Below, piece after piece: positions 16,324 to 24,823 of a DNA stretch of 63,248 nt. The notes under the pieces are model-generated. The model did no database searches, was not told the DNA's origin, and saw only the letters and a program-made list of their open reading frames with translations. The first letter of the stretch is position 1. Each line of letters begins with the position of its first letter. The stretch covers positions 1 to 63,248 of the forward strand of contig NZ_FZPD01000008.1 of the NCBI RefSeq assembly GCF_900188325.1, given 5' to 3'. The stretch is from Ekhidna lutea (GTDB taxonomy: Bacteria; Bacteroidota; Bacteroidia; Cytophagales; Cyclobacteriaceae). Position numbers and translations under genes: made by a program.

Positions 16324-17505
16324 CTAGAACAAATATATCGGATACACTTCTCCTTCTTTGAAAATGGACTTCTCTGCTGGCAACTCAATAAAGCCATCCG
16401 CCAATGAAAGACTGACTAAGTCTCCCGATCCATTGCCCTTTATGGGTGTGGCGATCAGTTCACCTAATTCGTTTTTAACAGAGACCGAGGCAAAGAATGT
16501 AAGTTCTTTTTCGAATCTGATTTCTCTACCCAGTTTCGCATGCTGATTTTGGACTTTCATTTCCAATGATGATTGTAACCAATACCTGCAGTAGACCATG
16601 AAGCAGGCGAGTGTAGACACTGGATTCCCCGGGAACCCAAATACAGTAGTGGATTCATTACTACCAAACCAAAGTGGTTTTCCCGGTCGCTGCATCACAC
16701 GATGAAAGTGTTTTTTTACTCCCAATTCTTCAAGCACTTCAGGGATGTAATCTCTCTTCCCTTTTGAGACCCCTCCACTCATCAGAATCAGGTCATAGGA
16801 TTTCAGTATCTCACCAATCTCTCTTGTGATTTCTTCCTTAGAGTCATTGATGTGAAAGATGGTAAAATCAATGCCTGCTTTCTTTAAGAGCGTTGCGAGT
16901 GTATGAATATTTGATTTACGTATCTGATGTGGCAAAGGTGTTTCATGGGGCTCCACCAATTCATCTCCCGTAGAGATCAGGGCTGCCTTGGGTAATCGCC
17001 TGACCTTTACTTCCACTTTTCCAACAGAGGTCAAAATACCTACATCACCAATGGTGAGTTGCTTTCCGACTGGAATCAAAATCGTTCCTGCTTCTGAATC
17101 AACCCCTTGCGGATGGATGTTTTGCCCCTGACTTACCTCTTCAATATTAACAGATGCTTTTCCATTTTCAATGGTGATATCTTCATATCTGATTACTACA
17201 TCAGCCTCTTTTGGCACCACTGCTCCCGTCATGATTTCTAAACACGTTCCGTGAGTCAATTCCTGCTGAGGCGCCCCGGCAAATTGCTCACCGCTCACCG
17301 GAAACGATCGCATTCCCTTTTCCCAGTCGCTCATTGAAATTGCTATTCCATCCATGGCCGCCCGATTGAAAGGCGGAAAATCTCGATCTGCCATCACATC
17401 CTCATCCAATATCCGGCCCACCGACTGCTCAAACGGAATCACCTCCGATCCAAACGATCCTTTATGTTGTTCTATGATGGCTAGTGCTTCTTTTACTGCT
17501 ATCAT
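16324..17505 (-). CDS. moeA: molybdopterin molybdenumtransferase MoeA
   Basis: 393 residues, the usual MoeA length. The four-domain pattern is clear: an N-terminal VGRILDEDVMADRDFPPFNRAAMDG split across residues 26-52, a MTGAVVPKEADVVIR motif near 92-106, a central MogA-like domain with STGDELVEP near 174 and LMSGGVSKGKRDYIPEVL near 245-262, and FGFPGNPVSTLACF near 292. It inserts molybdate into adenylylated molybdopterin. A separate MogA/MoaB adenylyltransferase is not found in the window, so that step is encoded elsewhere or missing. It is the last main gene of the minus-strand moa/moe run. Confidence 0.95.
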   Translation of the reverse strand: MIAVKEALAIIEQHKGSFGSEVIPFEQSVGRILDEDVMADRDFPPFNRAAMDGIAISMSDWEKGMRSFPVSGEQFAGAPQQELTHGTCLEIMTGAVVPKEADVVIRYEDITIENGKASVNIEEVSQGQNIHPQGVDSEAGTILIPVGKQLTIGDVGILTSVGKVEVKVRRLPKAALISTGDELVEPHETPLPHQIRKSNIHTLATLLKKAGIDFTIFHINDSKEEITREIGEILKSYDLILMSGGVSKGKRDYIPEVLEELGVKKHFHRVMQRPGKPLWFGSNESTTVFGFPGNPVSTLACFMVYCRYWLQSSLEMKVQNQHAKLGREIRFEKELTFFASVSVKNELGELIATPIKGNGSGDLVSLSLADGFIELPAEKSIFKEGEVYPIYLF

Positions 17506-17525
17506 TTATCTTATTTCAATTATTT

Positions 17526-17649
17526 ATTCCCCTCCTTGGAGGGGGCAGGGGTGGGTCTCAATTCTAAGATGATCCAAAACAATAGTTTTCAAACCCACCT
17601 CTTCACTCCTCCCGAGAGGAGAATTTATTGTTTTGTTTTGGATCATCTT
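17526..17649. repeat. nested inverted repeat between tauE and moeA
   Basis: AAGATGATCCAAAACAA (17566-17582) is repeated in inverse at 17633-17649, a 17-base perfect match with a 50-base loop. A C/G-run palindrome (CCCCTCCTTGGAGGGGG, 17529-17545) precedes it. The element sits in the 160-base gap that breaks the otherwise overlapping moa-moe gene run, so it could attenuate moeA transcription or be a passive MITE-like insertion. Confidence 0.5.
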
Positions 17650-17665
17650 AATTCGCCTCATCAAT

Positions 17666-18418
17666 TTAAATAGTTAGCCCAAACCCATGTAACAATACAA
17701 TCCTCACCCCCACATACAAAACAAGAATAGCCGTAAGCCTTCTAATGATGTTGAGGTTCATCTTGATAGAAAGCTGAGAACCCACCAACCCCCCAAGCAT
17801 CACCGCAATGATAATTCCGCTCGAAAATGAAGCATTCAACAGAAACGTATCATTAACAACCAACCCCGTAATTCCAGCCAAAGAATTAACCAAAATGTAA
17901 AAAGAAGCCAGCGAAGCAACGGTCACTGCATTCTGCCATTTCATCAAATTAAGAGTGGGTGATAGAAAGATCCCTCCTCCTATACCCACCAGTCCCGATA
18001 ACACGCCAATACTTCCTCCCAAAATCATGCTTTTGGAGGACGTTAAGGTCTTCGGTCGTCCTTTCTTAATGATGGATTGAGCCAGCATAGCAAATGCAGC
18101 GAGAATCAATGCGATTCCTAAAATGATGAAAAATACCTGTTCCGTCAGTCTAAGCTGGGCTCCAAAAAATGCCATCGGAATGCTTAACAACAGAAACGGC
18201 CAGAAAAGTGACCAATTGAAAACCCCTTTACGAAGAAAAACGATAGTCCCTATCGTTACCACGATCACATTAAGTACCAGTGCCAAAGTTCTGATTTCAT
18301 AAAAGTCGGTCAATACCAAACTTAAAATAGCCAGGTAGCTGGAGCCTCCTCCAAACCCAATGGAGGAATAAAAAAGTGCAATGAAAAAAAACAACCCTAG
18401 TAGTACATACTCGTTCAT
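17666..18418 (-). CDS. TauE/SafE family membrane transporter
   Basis: 250 residues with seven to eight hydrophobic segments. It shows the TauE/SafE hallmarks: a glycine-rich SSIGFGGGSSYLAILSL near residues 19-35 and a repeat of it, LSGLVGIGGGIFLSP near residues 139-153. The family exports or imports sulfite, sulfoacetate and related anions. Within a Moco operon the substrate may be a sulfur compound or an oxyanion linked to cofactor sulfuration, but this is only contextual. It overlaps the ThiF/rhodanese gene by 4 bases and is plainly in the same transcript. Confidence 0.85.
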   Translation of the reverse strand: MNEYVLLGLFFFIALFYSSIGFGGGSSYLAILSLVLTDFYEIRTLALVLNVIVVTIGTIVFLRKGVFNWSLFWPFLLLSIPMAFFGAQLRLTEQVFFIILGIALILAAFAMLAQSIIKKGRPKTLTSSKSMILGGSIGVLSGLVGIGGGIFLSPTLNLMKWQNAVTVASLASFYILVNSLAGITGLVVNDTFLLNASFSSGIIIAVMLGGLVGSQLSIKMNLNIIRRLTAILVLYVGVRIVLLHGFGLTI

Positions 18419-19419
18419 TGTGTACTGTACCCCCCTTTCATTTGATGTACTTTGACCTCTGGATTTTGAGCTGCTATCAATGCAGCAGCTTGCCGCGTAG
18501 CATTCCCTTTATTGCAGACCAGGATCACTTCTTTTTCAGCTTTGAAAGTAGTCAACTCATCCATTGGTCGATTCTCAAAACGATCATCGTGGCTTTGATT
18601 ATACTCAACCTCTGAACGTACATCGATCAGGTGATATTGATCCAGGTCCATTTCAGTCAACTCTTGCCATGTCAGCCAGGAATCTTTACTGGTCTCCTTT
18701 TTTGGTTCAGGCTTGGTGATTGGGGCTAATTCAAATACATGGTGCTCCGTATTAATCGCATCCACCACCAATAATTTCCCGGCTAAAGGTTGACCGATTC
18801 CTGTCAACACTTTCACTGCTTCCATGGCCTGGTACGTGCCAATAATTCCCGGTAACACACCCAGTACCCCGATCTCATTGCAATTGTCCACTTTCGCTGA
18901 ATCATCCGGATAAACGTCGCGATAGCTGGGACTGCCTTGGTAGTTGAAAACACTCACATGACCCTCATGTTTGTAAAGAGCACCATAAACGAATGGGATT
19001 TCATTTGCCACGCAAGCATCATTGATGATGTATCGTGTTTCAATATTATCAGTGCAATCAACCACCAGGTCATATCCTGAAATCAAGTCTTTCACATTGT
19101 TTCCATCGAGCATTTGAGTCGTCACTTCAATGGACACTTCAGGATTCAAAGCTTTTAACCGCTCCTTCGCCACCTCTGCTTTTTTCTTCCCCACATCAGC
19201 GGTGGAGTAAAGTACCTGACGCTGCAGGTTGCTAAGCGAAATATCATCTCCGTCAACAATTCGGATAGTTCCAACGCCCATTCCTACCAGATACTGGAGA
19301 ACCGGTACGCCCAGACCTCCGGCTCCAACCACTACCACTTTAGCATCCAACAATTTCTGTTGTCCCTCTGCCCCAAAATCAGGGAGCACAATCTGCCGTT
19401 GGTAGCGCTCGGTGTTCAT
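18415..19419 (-). CDS. MoeB/ThiF-type adenylyltransferase fused to a rhodanese domain
   Basis: 334 residues. Residues 1-235 form the E1-like domain: VVGAGGLGVPVLQYL nucleotide loop, DGDDISLSNLQRQ, and DNCNEIGVLGVLPG. Residues about 245-334 form a rhodanese domain with the persulfide Cys in LVCNKGNATRQAA. It should activate the MoaD C-terminus as an acyl-adenylate and may supply sulfur itself. The usual zinc CxxC of MoeB (PCYRCLFP-like) is PSYRDVYP here, so that zinc site seems lost. It overlaps mobA and tauE by 4 bases each. Confidence 0.88.
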   Translation of the reverse strand: MNTERYQRQIVLPDFGAEGQQKLLDAKVVVVGAGGLGVPVLQYLVGMGVGTIRIVDGDDISLSNLQRQVLYSTADVGKKKAEVAKERLKALNPEVSIEVTTQMLDGNNVKDLISGYDLVVDCTDNIETRYIINDACVANEIPFVYGALYKHEGHVSVFNYQGSPSYRDVYPDDSAKVDNCNEIGVLGVLPGIIGTYQAMEAVKVLTGIGQPLAGKLLVVDAINTEHHVFELAPITKPEPKKETSKDSWLTWQELTEMDLDQYHLIDVRSEVEYNQSHDDRFENRPMDELTTFKAEKEVILVCNKGNATRQAAALIAAQNPEVKVHQMKGGYSTQ

Positions 19420-20000
19420 TGAATCAAAGACTTGGCAAACTCGTATTCGTCCGGGTTATTCGCATTATAAAGCTCCTGATCATCCTGTGGATGTGCCAAA
19501 TGGACCTCATGGTTCATCATGAATTTGCGTGGACACCTCATGTCATGTTCGATATGAAATTCTTCCAAAACCGGACGAGCATGCGCTTCCCAAATGGCTA
19601 TTAAAGGCTCAGGTAATCCGGTCTCCTGAGTAGCCAGTGAAGTTCCCAGGGCAGTTTGATCACGATTTTTGATCAGATGATCTATTGTTTGCTCAGTCAC
19701 AAATGGTAGGTCTACCGCTAGCACCAGCCACGACTTATCCGGATGTGCACGCATGGCACTAATGATGCCATTGATCGGTCCTTTGGTGTCCAGACTATCC
19801 TCAATTACATGGTCAGTAAACCCAACAGATTGCCCCTTTCGAACTGAAACGAAAGATTTAGGAAGTTTTGATCTGAGCAAATCAAACAGGTATTCTACCT
19901 GTGGTTTGCCGTGATAATTGAGCGCAGACTTATCCGTCCCCATGCGGGAGCTTTGCCCGCCCATCAATACCAATCCATATAGTTCATCGCTTGAAGTCAC
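19416..20000 (-). CDS. mobA: molybdenum cofactor guanylyltransferase MobA
   Basis: About 194 residues: GLVLMGGQSSRMGTDKSAL is the nucleotide-binding start, followed by an AVDLPFV metal motif near residue 95. It converts Mo-molybdopterin to the guanine dinucleotide form used by DMSO-reductase-family enzymes such as the FdhF-like protein at 22552. The start is placed at GTG 20000, 17 bases inside moaC, because a strong GGAGGG lies 4 bases before it and the fold begins right after; longer in-frame starts would run through the moaC frame. Confidence 0.88.
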   Translation of the reverse strand: MTSSDELYGLVLMGGQSSRMGTDKSALNYHGKPQVEYLFDLLRSKLPKSFVSVRKGQSVGFTDHVIEDSLDTKGPINGIISAMRAHPDKSWLVLAVDLPFVTEQTIDHLIKNRDQTALGTSLATQETGLPEPLIAIWEAHARPVLEEFHIEHDMRCPRKFMMNHEVHLAHPQDDQELYNANNPDEYEFAKSLIQ

Positions 20001-20454
20001 GCTTCCCTCCTTTCTTTTCTTGCAATCGAGTTGGTCCGATGATGATGTCATGAGAAAGAGCCTTGCACATATCATAAATACACAATCCGGCAACAGATGC
20101 ACCGGTTAAAGCTTCCATTTCCACTCCGGTTTGACCGGTCGTTTTCACCAGGCAGCTAATCTCAAATCCATTTTCGGTTGGCTGAATATCAATATCAACT
20201 TTGGATATTGGAATGTTATGGCATAGCGGAATCAAATCAGACGTTTTTTTGACCGCTCCAATCCCGGCTAAAACTGCCGTCTGGATCAGGCTTCCCTTTT
20301 TCGTATTAAAACCATTCTCTTTAATGGTTTCAAATGCCTCTTTCGGGAATTTTACGATAGATACAGCAACCGCAATTCGCTCAGTAATTTCCTTTTCACT
20401 CACATCCACCATGTGGACGTCCCCCTCTTTGTTGATATGTGTTAACTCACTCAT
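19984..20454 (-). CDS. moaC: cyclic pyranopterin monophosphate synthase MoaC
   Basis: 156 residues, typical for MoaC. Conserved pieces are the HMVDVSEKE start, KKTSDLIPLCHNIPIS near residues 68-83, VEMEALTGASVAGLCIYDMCKALS near 110-133 and the acidic/basic end DIIIGPTRLQEKKGGK. It acts on the MoaA product to form cPMP. It overlaps moaA by 4 bases and mobA by 17 bases. Confidence 0.95.
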   Translation of the reverse strand: MSELTHINKEGDVHMVDVSEKEITERIAVAVSIVKFPKEAFETIKENGFNTKKGSLIQTAVLAGIGAVKKTSDLIPLCHNIPISKVDIDIQPTENGFEISCLVKTTGQTGVEMEALTGASVAGLCIYDMCKALSHDIIIGPTRLQEKKGGKRDFKR

Positions 20455-21431
20455 CCTCCTAATTTGGTCATGGATAAATACTCTTTTTCATTTTCTTCCG
20501 CTGCAGCGAATCCATCTTTGGGTTTATTGGCTACCGCAACCATCAATGCCTCTTTCAATTCTTCAGTAGTAGCTCCGGACCGGAGCATCTCTTTCAAATT
20601 CAACTGGCTATGTCCATACAGACAGGTGCGGATCTCTCCGGTTGCCGACATCCTCAATCGATTGCAATCGCCGCAGAAAGTTCGACTAAAAGATGGAATC
20701 ACACCAAATGAACCTTTGAATCCTACAATCTGATAGTTCTGTGAGGTGGAATGTGGGCCATCAATCATCTTAGTGTAATCGTATTCCTTTTCGATGATCG
20801 ACAGGATATCTTTATAATTCATCGGAGTTTCCACCTTCCCTCCTGAGCCATTGAATGGCATCTCTTCCAGAAATCGAACAGATACAGGATGCTCTTTTGC
20901 AAGTTCAATCAATGGAAGAATCTGATCTTCATTGACGCCCTGCATCACTACGCAATTCACTTTCAGGTTAAAGCCTCTTGCAATCATTTCATGTAGAGCA
21001 CCCGAGACCTCCTCATATTCATCTCTTCGGGTTATCTCTTTGAACTTCTGTCGATCAAGGCAATCCAGACTCACATTGATATCCTTGACCCCAAGTCTTA
21101 CCAGTTCATCCAAATGAGGTCGAATCAAGGTCAGATTAGAAGTGATACTGATTTTGTCGAGATAAGACTTTTTAGATAGCTCCTTAATGAAATACATCAG
21201 ATCTGCTCGAACGAATGGCTCTCCTCCGGTTAACCTGATTTTATTGATGCCCATTTCACCCATCACATCCACAAGCTTCAGCAACTCCTCATAGGATAGC
21301 AGATGCTCTTTCGGCTCGAACACCATTCCACGTTCCGGCATGCAATAGGTACACCTCAGGTTACATCGGTCGGTCACCGACAGCCGGAGGTAATTAATCC
21401 CTCTTCCAAATTTGTCTTGCAATTTTTCCAT
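20451..21431 (-). CDS. moaA: GTP 3',8-cyclase MoaA
   Basis: 326-residue radical SAM enzyme. The N-terminal cluster ligands are Cys23, Cys27 and Cys30 in DRCNLRCTYC. The second cluster shows FCGDCNRLRMSATGEIRTC near residues 255-275. The essential C-terminal double glycine is intact (SMTKLGG, last residues). It starts Moco synthesis from GTP with MoaC. It overlaps moaE by one base and moaC by four. Confidence 0.96.
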   Translation of the reverse strand: MEKLQDKFGRGINYLRLSVTDRCNLRCTYCMPERGMVFEPKEHLLSYEELLKLVDVMGEMGINKIRLTGGEPFVRADLMYFIKELSKKSYLDKISITSNLTLIRPHLDELVRLGVKDINVSLDCLDRQKFKEITRRDEYEEVSGALHEMIARGFNLKVNCVVMQGVNEDQILPLIELAKEHPVSVRFLEEMPFNGSGGKVETPMNYKDILSIIEKEYDYTKMIDGPHSTSQNYQIVGFKGSFGVIPSFSRTFCGDCNRLRMSATGEIRTCLYGHSQLNLKEMLRSGATTEELKEALMVAVANKPKDGFAAAEENEKEYLSMTKLGG

Positions 21432-21847
21432 TATGGTGTAGGTGAAACCCAGTGGCTACTATCGGTGAAAAATTCTTTCTTCCAGATGGGAACCGATTTC
21501 TTCAATTCATCAATCAGAAACTGACAGGCCGGAAACGCTTCTTTCCTATGTGATGACGCTACTCCTACCACCACCACCGGCTCTCCAACTTCCTTTTTAC
21601 CAATGGCATGGATTATAACTGCTTGATGCAGTCCCCATTTTTCGATGGCTTGTTGCCGGATTTTTTCCATCTCGGCCAGTGCCATTTCATCATACGCTTC
21701 AAAACGCAAATCAGTCACCTCCGCATCTTCGCGTTGCGGGGTGTGATTTCTCACCGTACCCACGAATACGCACGTACCTCCTGCTTTTGTATCAGCAAGC
21801 AGCTTATACACCTCATTGAGGTCAATATGTTCGACTAATTGTACCAA
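21431..21847 (-). CDS. moaE: molybdopterin synthase catalytic subunit MoaE
   Basis: 138 residues with the MoaE landmarks GGTCVFVGTVRNHT near residues 18-31, the AVIIHAIGKKEVGEPVVVVGVAS strand pair near 74-97, SHRKEAFPACQFLIDELKKSVPIWKKE near 98-124 including the catalytic lysines. It joins with MoaD to add dithiolene sulfur to cPMP. It follows moaD by 3 bases and overlaps moaA by one. Confidence 0.95.
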   Translation of the reverse strand: MVQLVEHIDLNEVYKLLADTKAGGTCVFVGTVRNHTPQREDAEVTDLRFEAYDEMALAEMEKIRQQAIEKWGLHQAVIIHAIGKKEVGEPVVVVGVASSHRKEAFPACQFLIDELKKSVPIWKKEFFTDSSHWVSPTP

Positions 21848-21850
21848 TTT

Positions 21851-22081
21851 TTACCCTCCGGATACTGGTGGTATCAGGGCGATTTCATCGCCGGGGCTAA
21901 TGGGGTCCGGGTCCTGCACATACTTCTTGTTTACAGCTATCGCAACCGTGGACCATACAATGGTGGGGTACTCGTTACCTAAGTAATCTCGCAGTGATTT
22001 TACATCGATCAACTCCCTATTTACCTCCAACTCAGATCCCAATACCTCCTTCACATGACCAAAAGCTTTCACCACTATCAT
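21851..22081 (-). CDS. moaD: molybdopterin synthase sulfur carrier MoaD
   Basis: 76-residue ubiquitin-like protein ending in IPPVSGG, the double glycine that is adenylylated by the MoeB-like enzyme and thiocarboxylated. The fold pattern VKAFGHVKEVLG... and DEIALIPPVSGG is typical. It is the first gene of the moaD-moaE-moaA-moaC-mobA-moeB-tauE-moeA run. Confidence 0.93.
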   Translation of the reverse strand: MIVVKAFGHVKEVLGSELEVNRELIDVKSLRDYLGNEYPTIVWSTVAIAVNKKYVQDPDPISPGDEIALIPPVSGG

Positions 22082-22129
22082 ATAAGGTAAAAATAGGCAT
22101 TAAAGAGGTAAACAAGCAGCCGCTGGTGT

Positions 22130-22470
22130 AATGATTCCTTTGTAAGGAGAGAACATTCATCAAGTCTTGGATCAGGCGCTCCCGCTATCCGCTGTATCTT
22201 TTGCACCTCCCACTGCCCAACCTAAATGTAAAAGGATGCCACTCCTATCGGGTCTAAGAGAAAAGGGTGGTGCTTCGATCCTGGTTTTTTTCCTCCCCCT
22301 ACCCCCTCCAGAGGGGGATATAGTATCTAGTTAAAAGATCATGGCCGTCATGGAGGGCGGGAAAGAAAATTTGGAGCGGTGGTGATGGCCTGGTGCGCAA
22401 AGGCTTTAAAATTTTCTTGATTTTTTTGCTTCTTTTTTCATCAAGGAAAAAAGAAGGGAATGAAAAGCCA
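22130..22470 (+). repeat. composite structured intergenic repeat element
   Basis: The 470-base gap between moaD and the FdhF-like start holds no credible gene. It carries a CGCTCCCGCTATCCGCTGTA stretch, an AAAAGGATGCCACTCCTATC stretch (22230-22249), a C/G-run palindrome (CCCTCCAGAGGG, around 22305) and a perfect 11-base hairpin CTTCTTTTTTC-atcaag-GAAAAAAGAAG at 22429-22456. I recall very similar blocks dispersed in Bacteroidetes genomes, in the plus orientation used here. No known riboswitch consensus could be matched, so a regulatory role for moaD is not claimed. Confidence 0.5.
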
Positions 22471-22551
22471 TGGAAATACTCTATAATTTATAAGGAAGAC
22501 GTAGGAAATAAACCAATAATCTCTCCCCAAGGATTCCTATCTTTATCTCCT

Positions 22552-24792
22552 ATGCCAGCGCACAACCATCTACACATTAAAGACAAGCCTAAAGTCTCCG
22601 TAGGACCAACATCAGTGGCCAACGCCAGCCGCATGATCCTGAAGGCCATGCCTCCATGGAAAGCATTAAAGCTTTTGAGTAGACTAAATCAAAAAAAGGG
22701 CATTGACTGCCCGGGGTGTGCCTGGCCCGACCCTGAAAAACGGTCGAAGGTTGGTGAGTTTTGTGAAAATGGGGTAAAAGCCATCGCTGAAGAAGCCCAG
22801 CATAAGTTGGCAGGAGAAGCCTTTTTCAAACAGTACACCATTGAATCACTTCGGAAACAAAGCGACTACTGGCTCGGTCAGCAAGGAAGACTTTCCCAAC
22901 CTTTAATCAAAAAAGAAGGAAGTCCACGGTACGAACCGATTGAATGGAATGAAGCCTTCAATCTTATTGGTGATCATCTAAAATCTCTCCCACATCCTGA
23001 TGAAGCAGTTTTCTATACCTCCGGACGGACCAGCAATGAGGCAGCATTCCTCTATCAACTCTTCGTACGTAAGTTCGGAACCAATAACCTCCCCGACTGC
23101 TCTAACATGTGCCACGAATCCAGCGGTGTTGGACTGACTGAAACCCTAGGCATAGGCAAAGGATCGGTGACCCTTGAGGATTTTGAGCATGCAGAAGTCA
23201 TTCTGATCTTCGGTCAAAATCCTGGCACCAATCATCCCCGAATGCTGAGTTCGCTGGAAAAAGCGAAACGCAATGACGCCAAGATCATTGTGATCAATCC
23301 ATTGAAAGAAGTGGCTTTGATGAAATTCAAAAACCCACAAAAAATCAAGGGTTGGATCAGCAAGGGAACAGATATCGCAGATTTATACCTGCAGATCAAA
23401 ATCAATCAGGATGTTGCCTTACTCAAAGCCTGGCTGAAGCTACTCCTGGTAGATGAAAGATGCTTAGATAGAAAATTCATTGCAGCTAATACCGAAGGAT
23501 TTGAAGCCTTGAAAGCAGACCTGGAACAGCATTCATTGGATGATCTAATCAGTCAAACAGGCCTTTCTAAAGAAGATGTGCTTTTAAGTTCACATTGGTT
23601 GGCGGCAAGCAAAAAAATCATCGCCTGCTGGGCCATGGGGCTCACACAGCATGTGAATGCTGTAGACAACATTCGAGAAATTGTCAATTTGCTTTTGCTG
23701 AAAGGTAGTATCGGCAAAAAAGGTGCAGGCACCTGTCCGGTCAGAGGTCATAGCAATGTACAGGGCGACCGTACCATGGGCATTTGGGAGCGACCTACTA
23801 AAGCCTGGACTGATAAACTGAAAGATGCTTTCAATTTTGATCCACCTGAATCACCCGGCTATAATGTAGTTGAAGCCATTGAAGCCATGAATCAAGACAA
23901 AGTGAAGTTCTTCATGGCGCTTGGAGGAAATCTCCTTCCGGCAGCACCTGATACCTTACTCACTGAGCAAGCCTTGAAGAAATGTGATCTGACGGTTCAT
24001 ATCAGTACCAAACTCAATCGCACTCATTTAGCGACGGGTAAAACCTCATTGATACTTCCATGCCTTGGTCGAACGGACAAACACATTCAGAATGGAAAAG
24101 AACAAGTCGTAACCGTTGAAAATTCTATGGGTGTGGTTCATGGCTCGCATGGCAGCCTTACTCCCCCATCCAAACATTTAAAGAGTGAGCCGGAGATTGT
24201 GGCTTCTATCGCAGCAGCTACATTAGGTAACGATGATATCAACTGGTCGGGGTTGATTGAAGACTATGACAATATCCGGGATTTGATTGCTAAAGCCATT
24301 CAGGGGTTTGAAAATTATAATGAGCGACTAAAGAATGATAATGGCTTTGAGCTTCCCAATGGGGCTCGAAAAGGAGAATTTAATACGCCTTCAAAAAAAG
24401 CAGTTTTCTCCATCAATCAACTGGCCGAATCCATACCGGAAGGACACAAATATGTGATGATGACCATCAGAAGTCACGATCAATTCAATACCACCATTTA
24501 CGGGATGGATGATCGATATCGAGGCATCTTTGGTGGACGAAATGTGGTCTTCATGAATGAATCGGATATGAAATCAGAAGGTCTTGACAAAGAAGATGTC
24601 GTTGAACTATCCAACCATTACGGGTTGGAACGAAAGGTCGCCGGATTTACTGTAGTGCCTTATGAAATACCTCAGGGATGTGTAGCTACCTACTTCCCGG
24701 AAGCCAATCCATTGGTACCACTGCATCTAACAGCAAGAAAAAGTCACACTCCGGCATCTAAATCTGTGGGAGTGAATATCAGGAAGCTTTGA
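22552..24792 (+). CDS. FdhF/YdeP family molybdopterin oxidoreductase
   Basis: About 746 residues of a DMSO-reductase-superfamily protein. GIDCPGCAWPDPEKRS near residues 49-64 is the cysteine motif of the YdeP group, SNMCHESSG near residue 183 holds the presumed Mo-ligand cysteine, and CWAMGLTQHVNAVDN and PVRGHSNVQGDRTMG are conserved cofactor loops. It is cytosolic, with no Tat signal. Members are annotated as formate-dehydrogenase-like but the substrate is unproven; no FdhD, electron partner or iron-sulfur subunit is adjacent. The start at ATG 22552 is chosen because upstream codons from GTG 22393 run through a dispersed repeat. Confidence 0.88.
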   Translation: MPAHNHLHIKDKPKVSVGPTSVANASRMILKAMPPWKALKLLSRLNQKKGIDCPGCAWPDPEKRSKVGEFCENGVKAIAEEAQHKLAGEAFFKQYTIESLRKQSDYWLGQQGRLSQPLIKKEGSPRYEPIEWNEAFNLIGDHLKSLPHPDEAVFYTSGRTSNEAAFLYQLFVRKFGTNNLPDCSNMCHESSGVGLTETLGIGKGSVTLEDFEHAEVILIFGQNPGTNHPRMLSSLEKAKRNDAKIIVINPLKEVALMKFKNPQKIKGWISKGTDIADLYLQIKINQDVALLKAWLKLLLVDERCLDRKFIAANTEGFEALKADLEQHSLDDLISQTGLSKEDVLLSSHWLAASKKIIACWAMGLTQHVNAVDNIREIVNLLLLKGSIGKKGAGTCPVRGHSNVQGDRTMGIWERPTKAWTDKLKDAFNFDPPESPGYNVVEAIEAMNQDKVKFFMALGGNLLPAAPDTLLTEQALKKCDLTVHISTKLNRTHLATGKTSLILPCLGRTDKHIQNGKEQVVTVENSMGVVHGSHGSLTPPSKHLKSEPEIVASIAAATLGNDDINWSGLIEDYDNIRDLIAKAIQGFENYNERLKNDNGFELPNGARKGEFNTPSKKAVFSINQLAESIPEGHKYVMMTIRSHDQFNTTIYGMDDRYRGIFGGRNVVFMNESDMKSEGLDKEDVVELSNHYGLERKVAGFTVVPYEIPQGCVATYFPEANPLVPLHLTARKSHTPASKSVGVNIRKL

Positions 24793-24823
24793 ATCAATTA
24801 AACACTAATCCGTTTCTTTGAGT

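Noticed and set aside
20000-20102. Longer mobA start overlapping moaC by more than 100 bases
   Set aside because: The extension reads through conserved moaC codons; GTG 20000 has a strong ribosome binding site and fits the fold.
22082-22392. Molybdenum-cofactor riboswitch before moaD
   Set aside because: The block is on the other strand as a repeat-like element, and I cannot match the Moco RNA consensus or a pairing that would control moaD.
22393-22551. N-terminal extension of the FdhF-like protein with a hydrophobic leader
   Set aside because: It is translated from the dispersed repeat hairpin and homologues lack it; no Tat motif is present.
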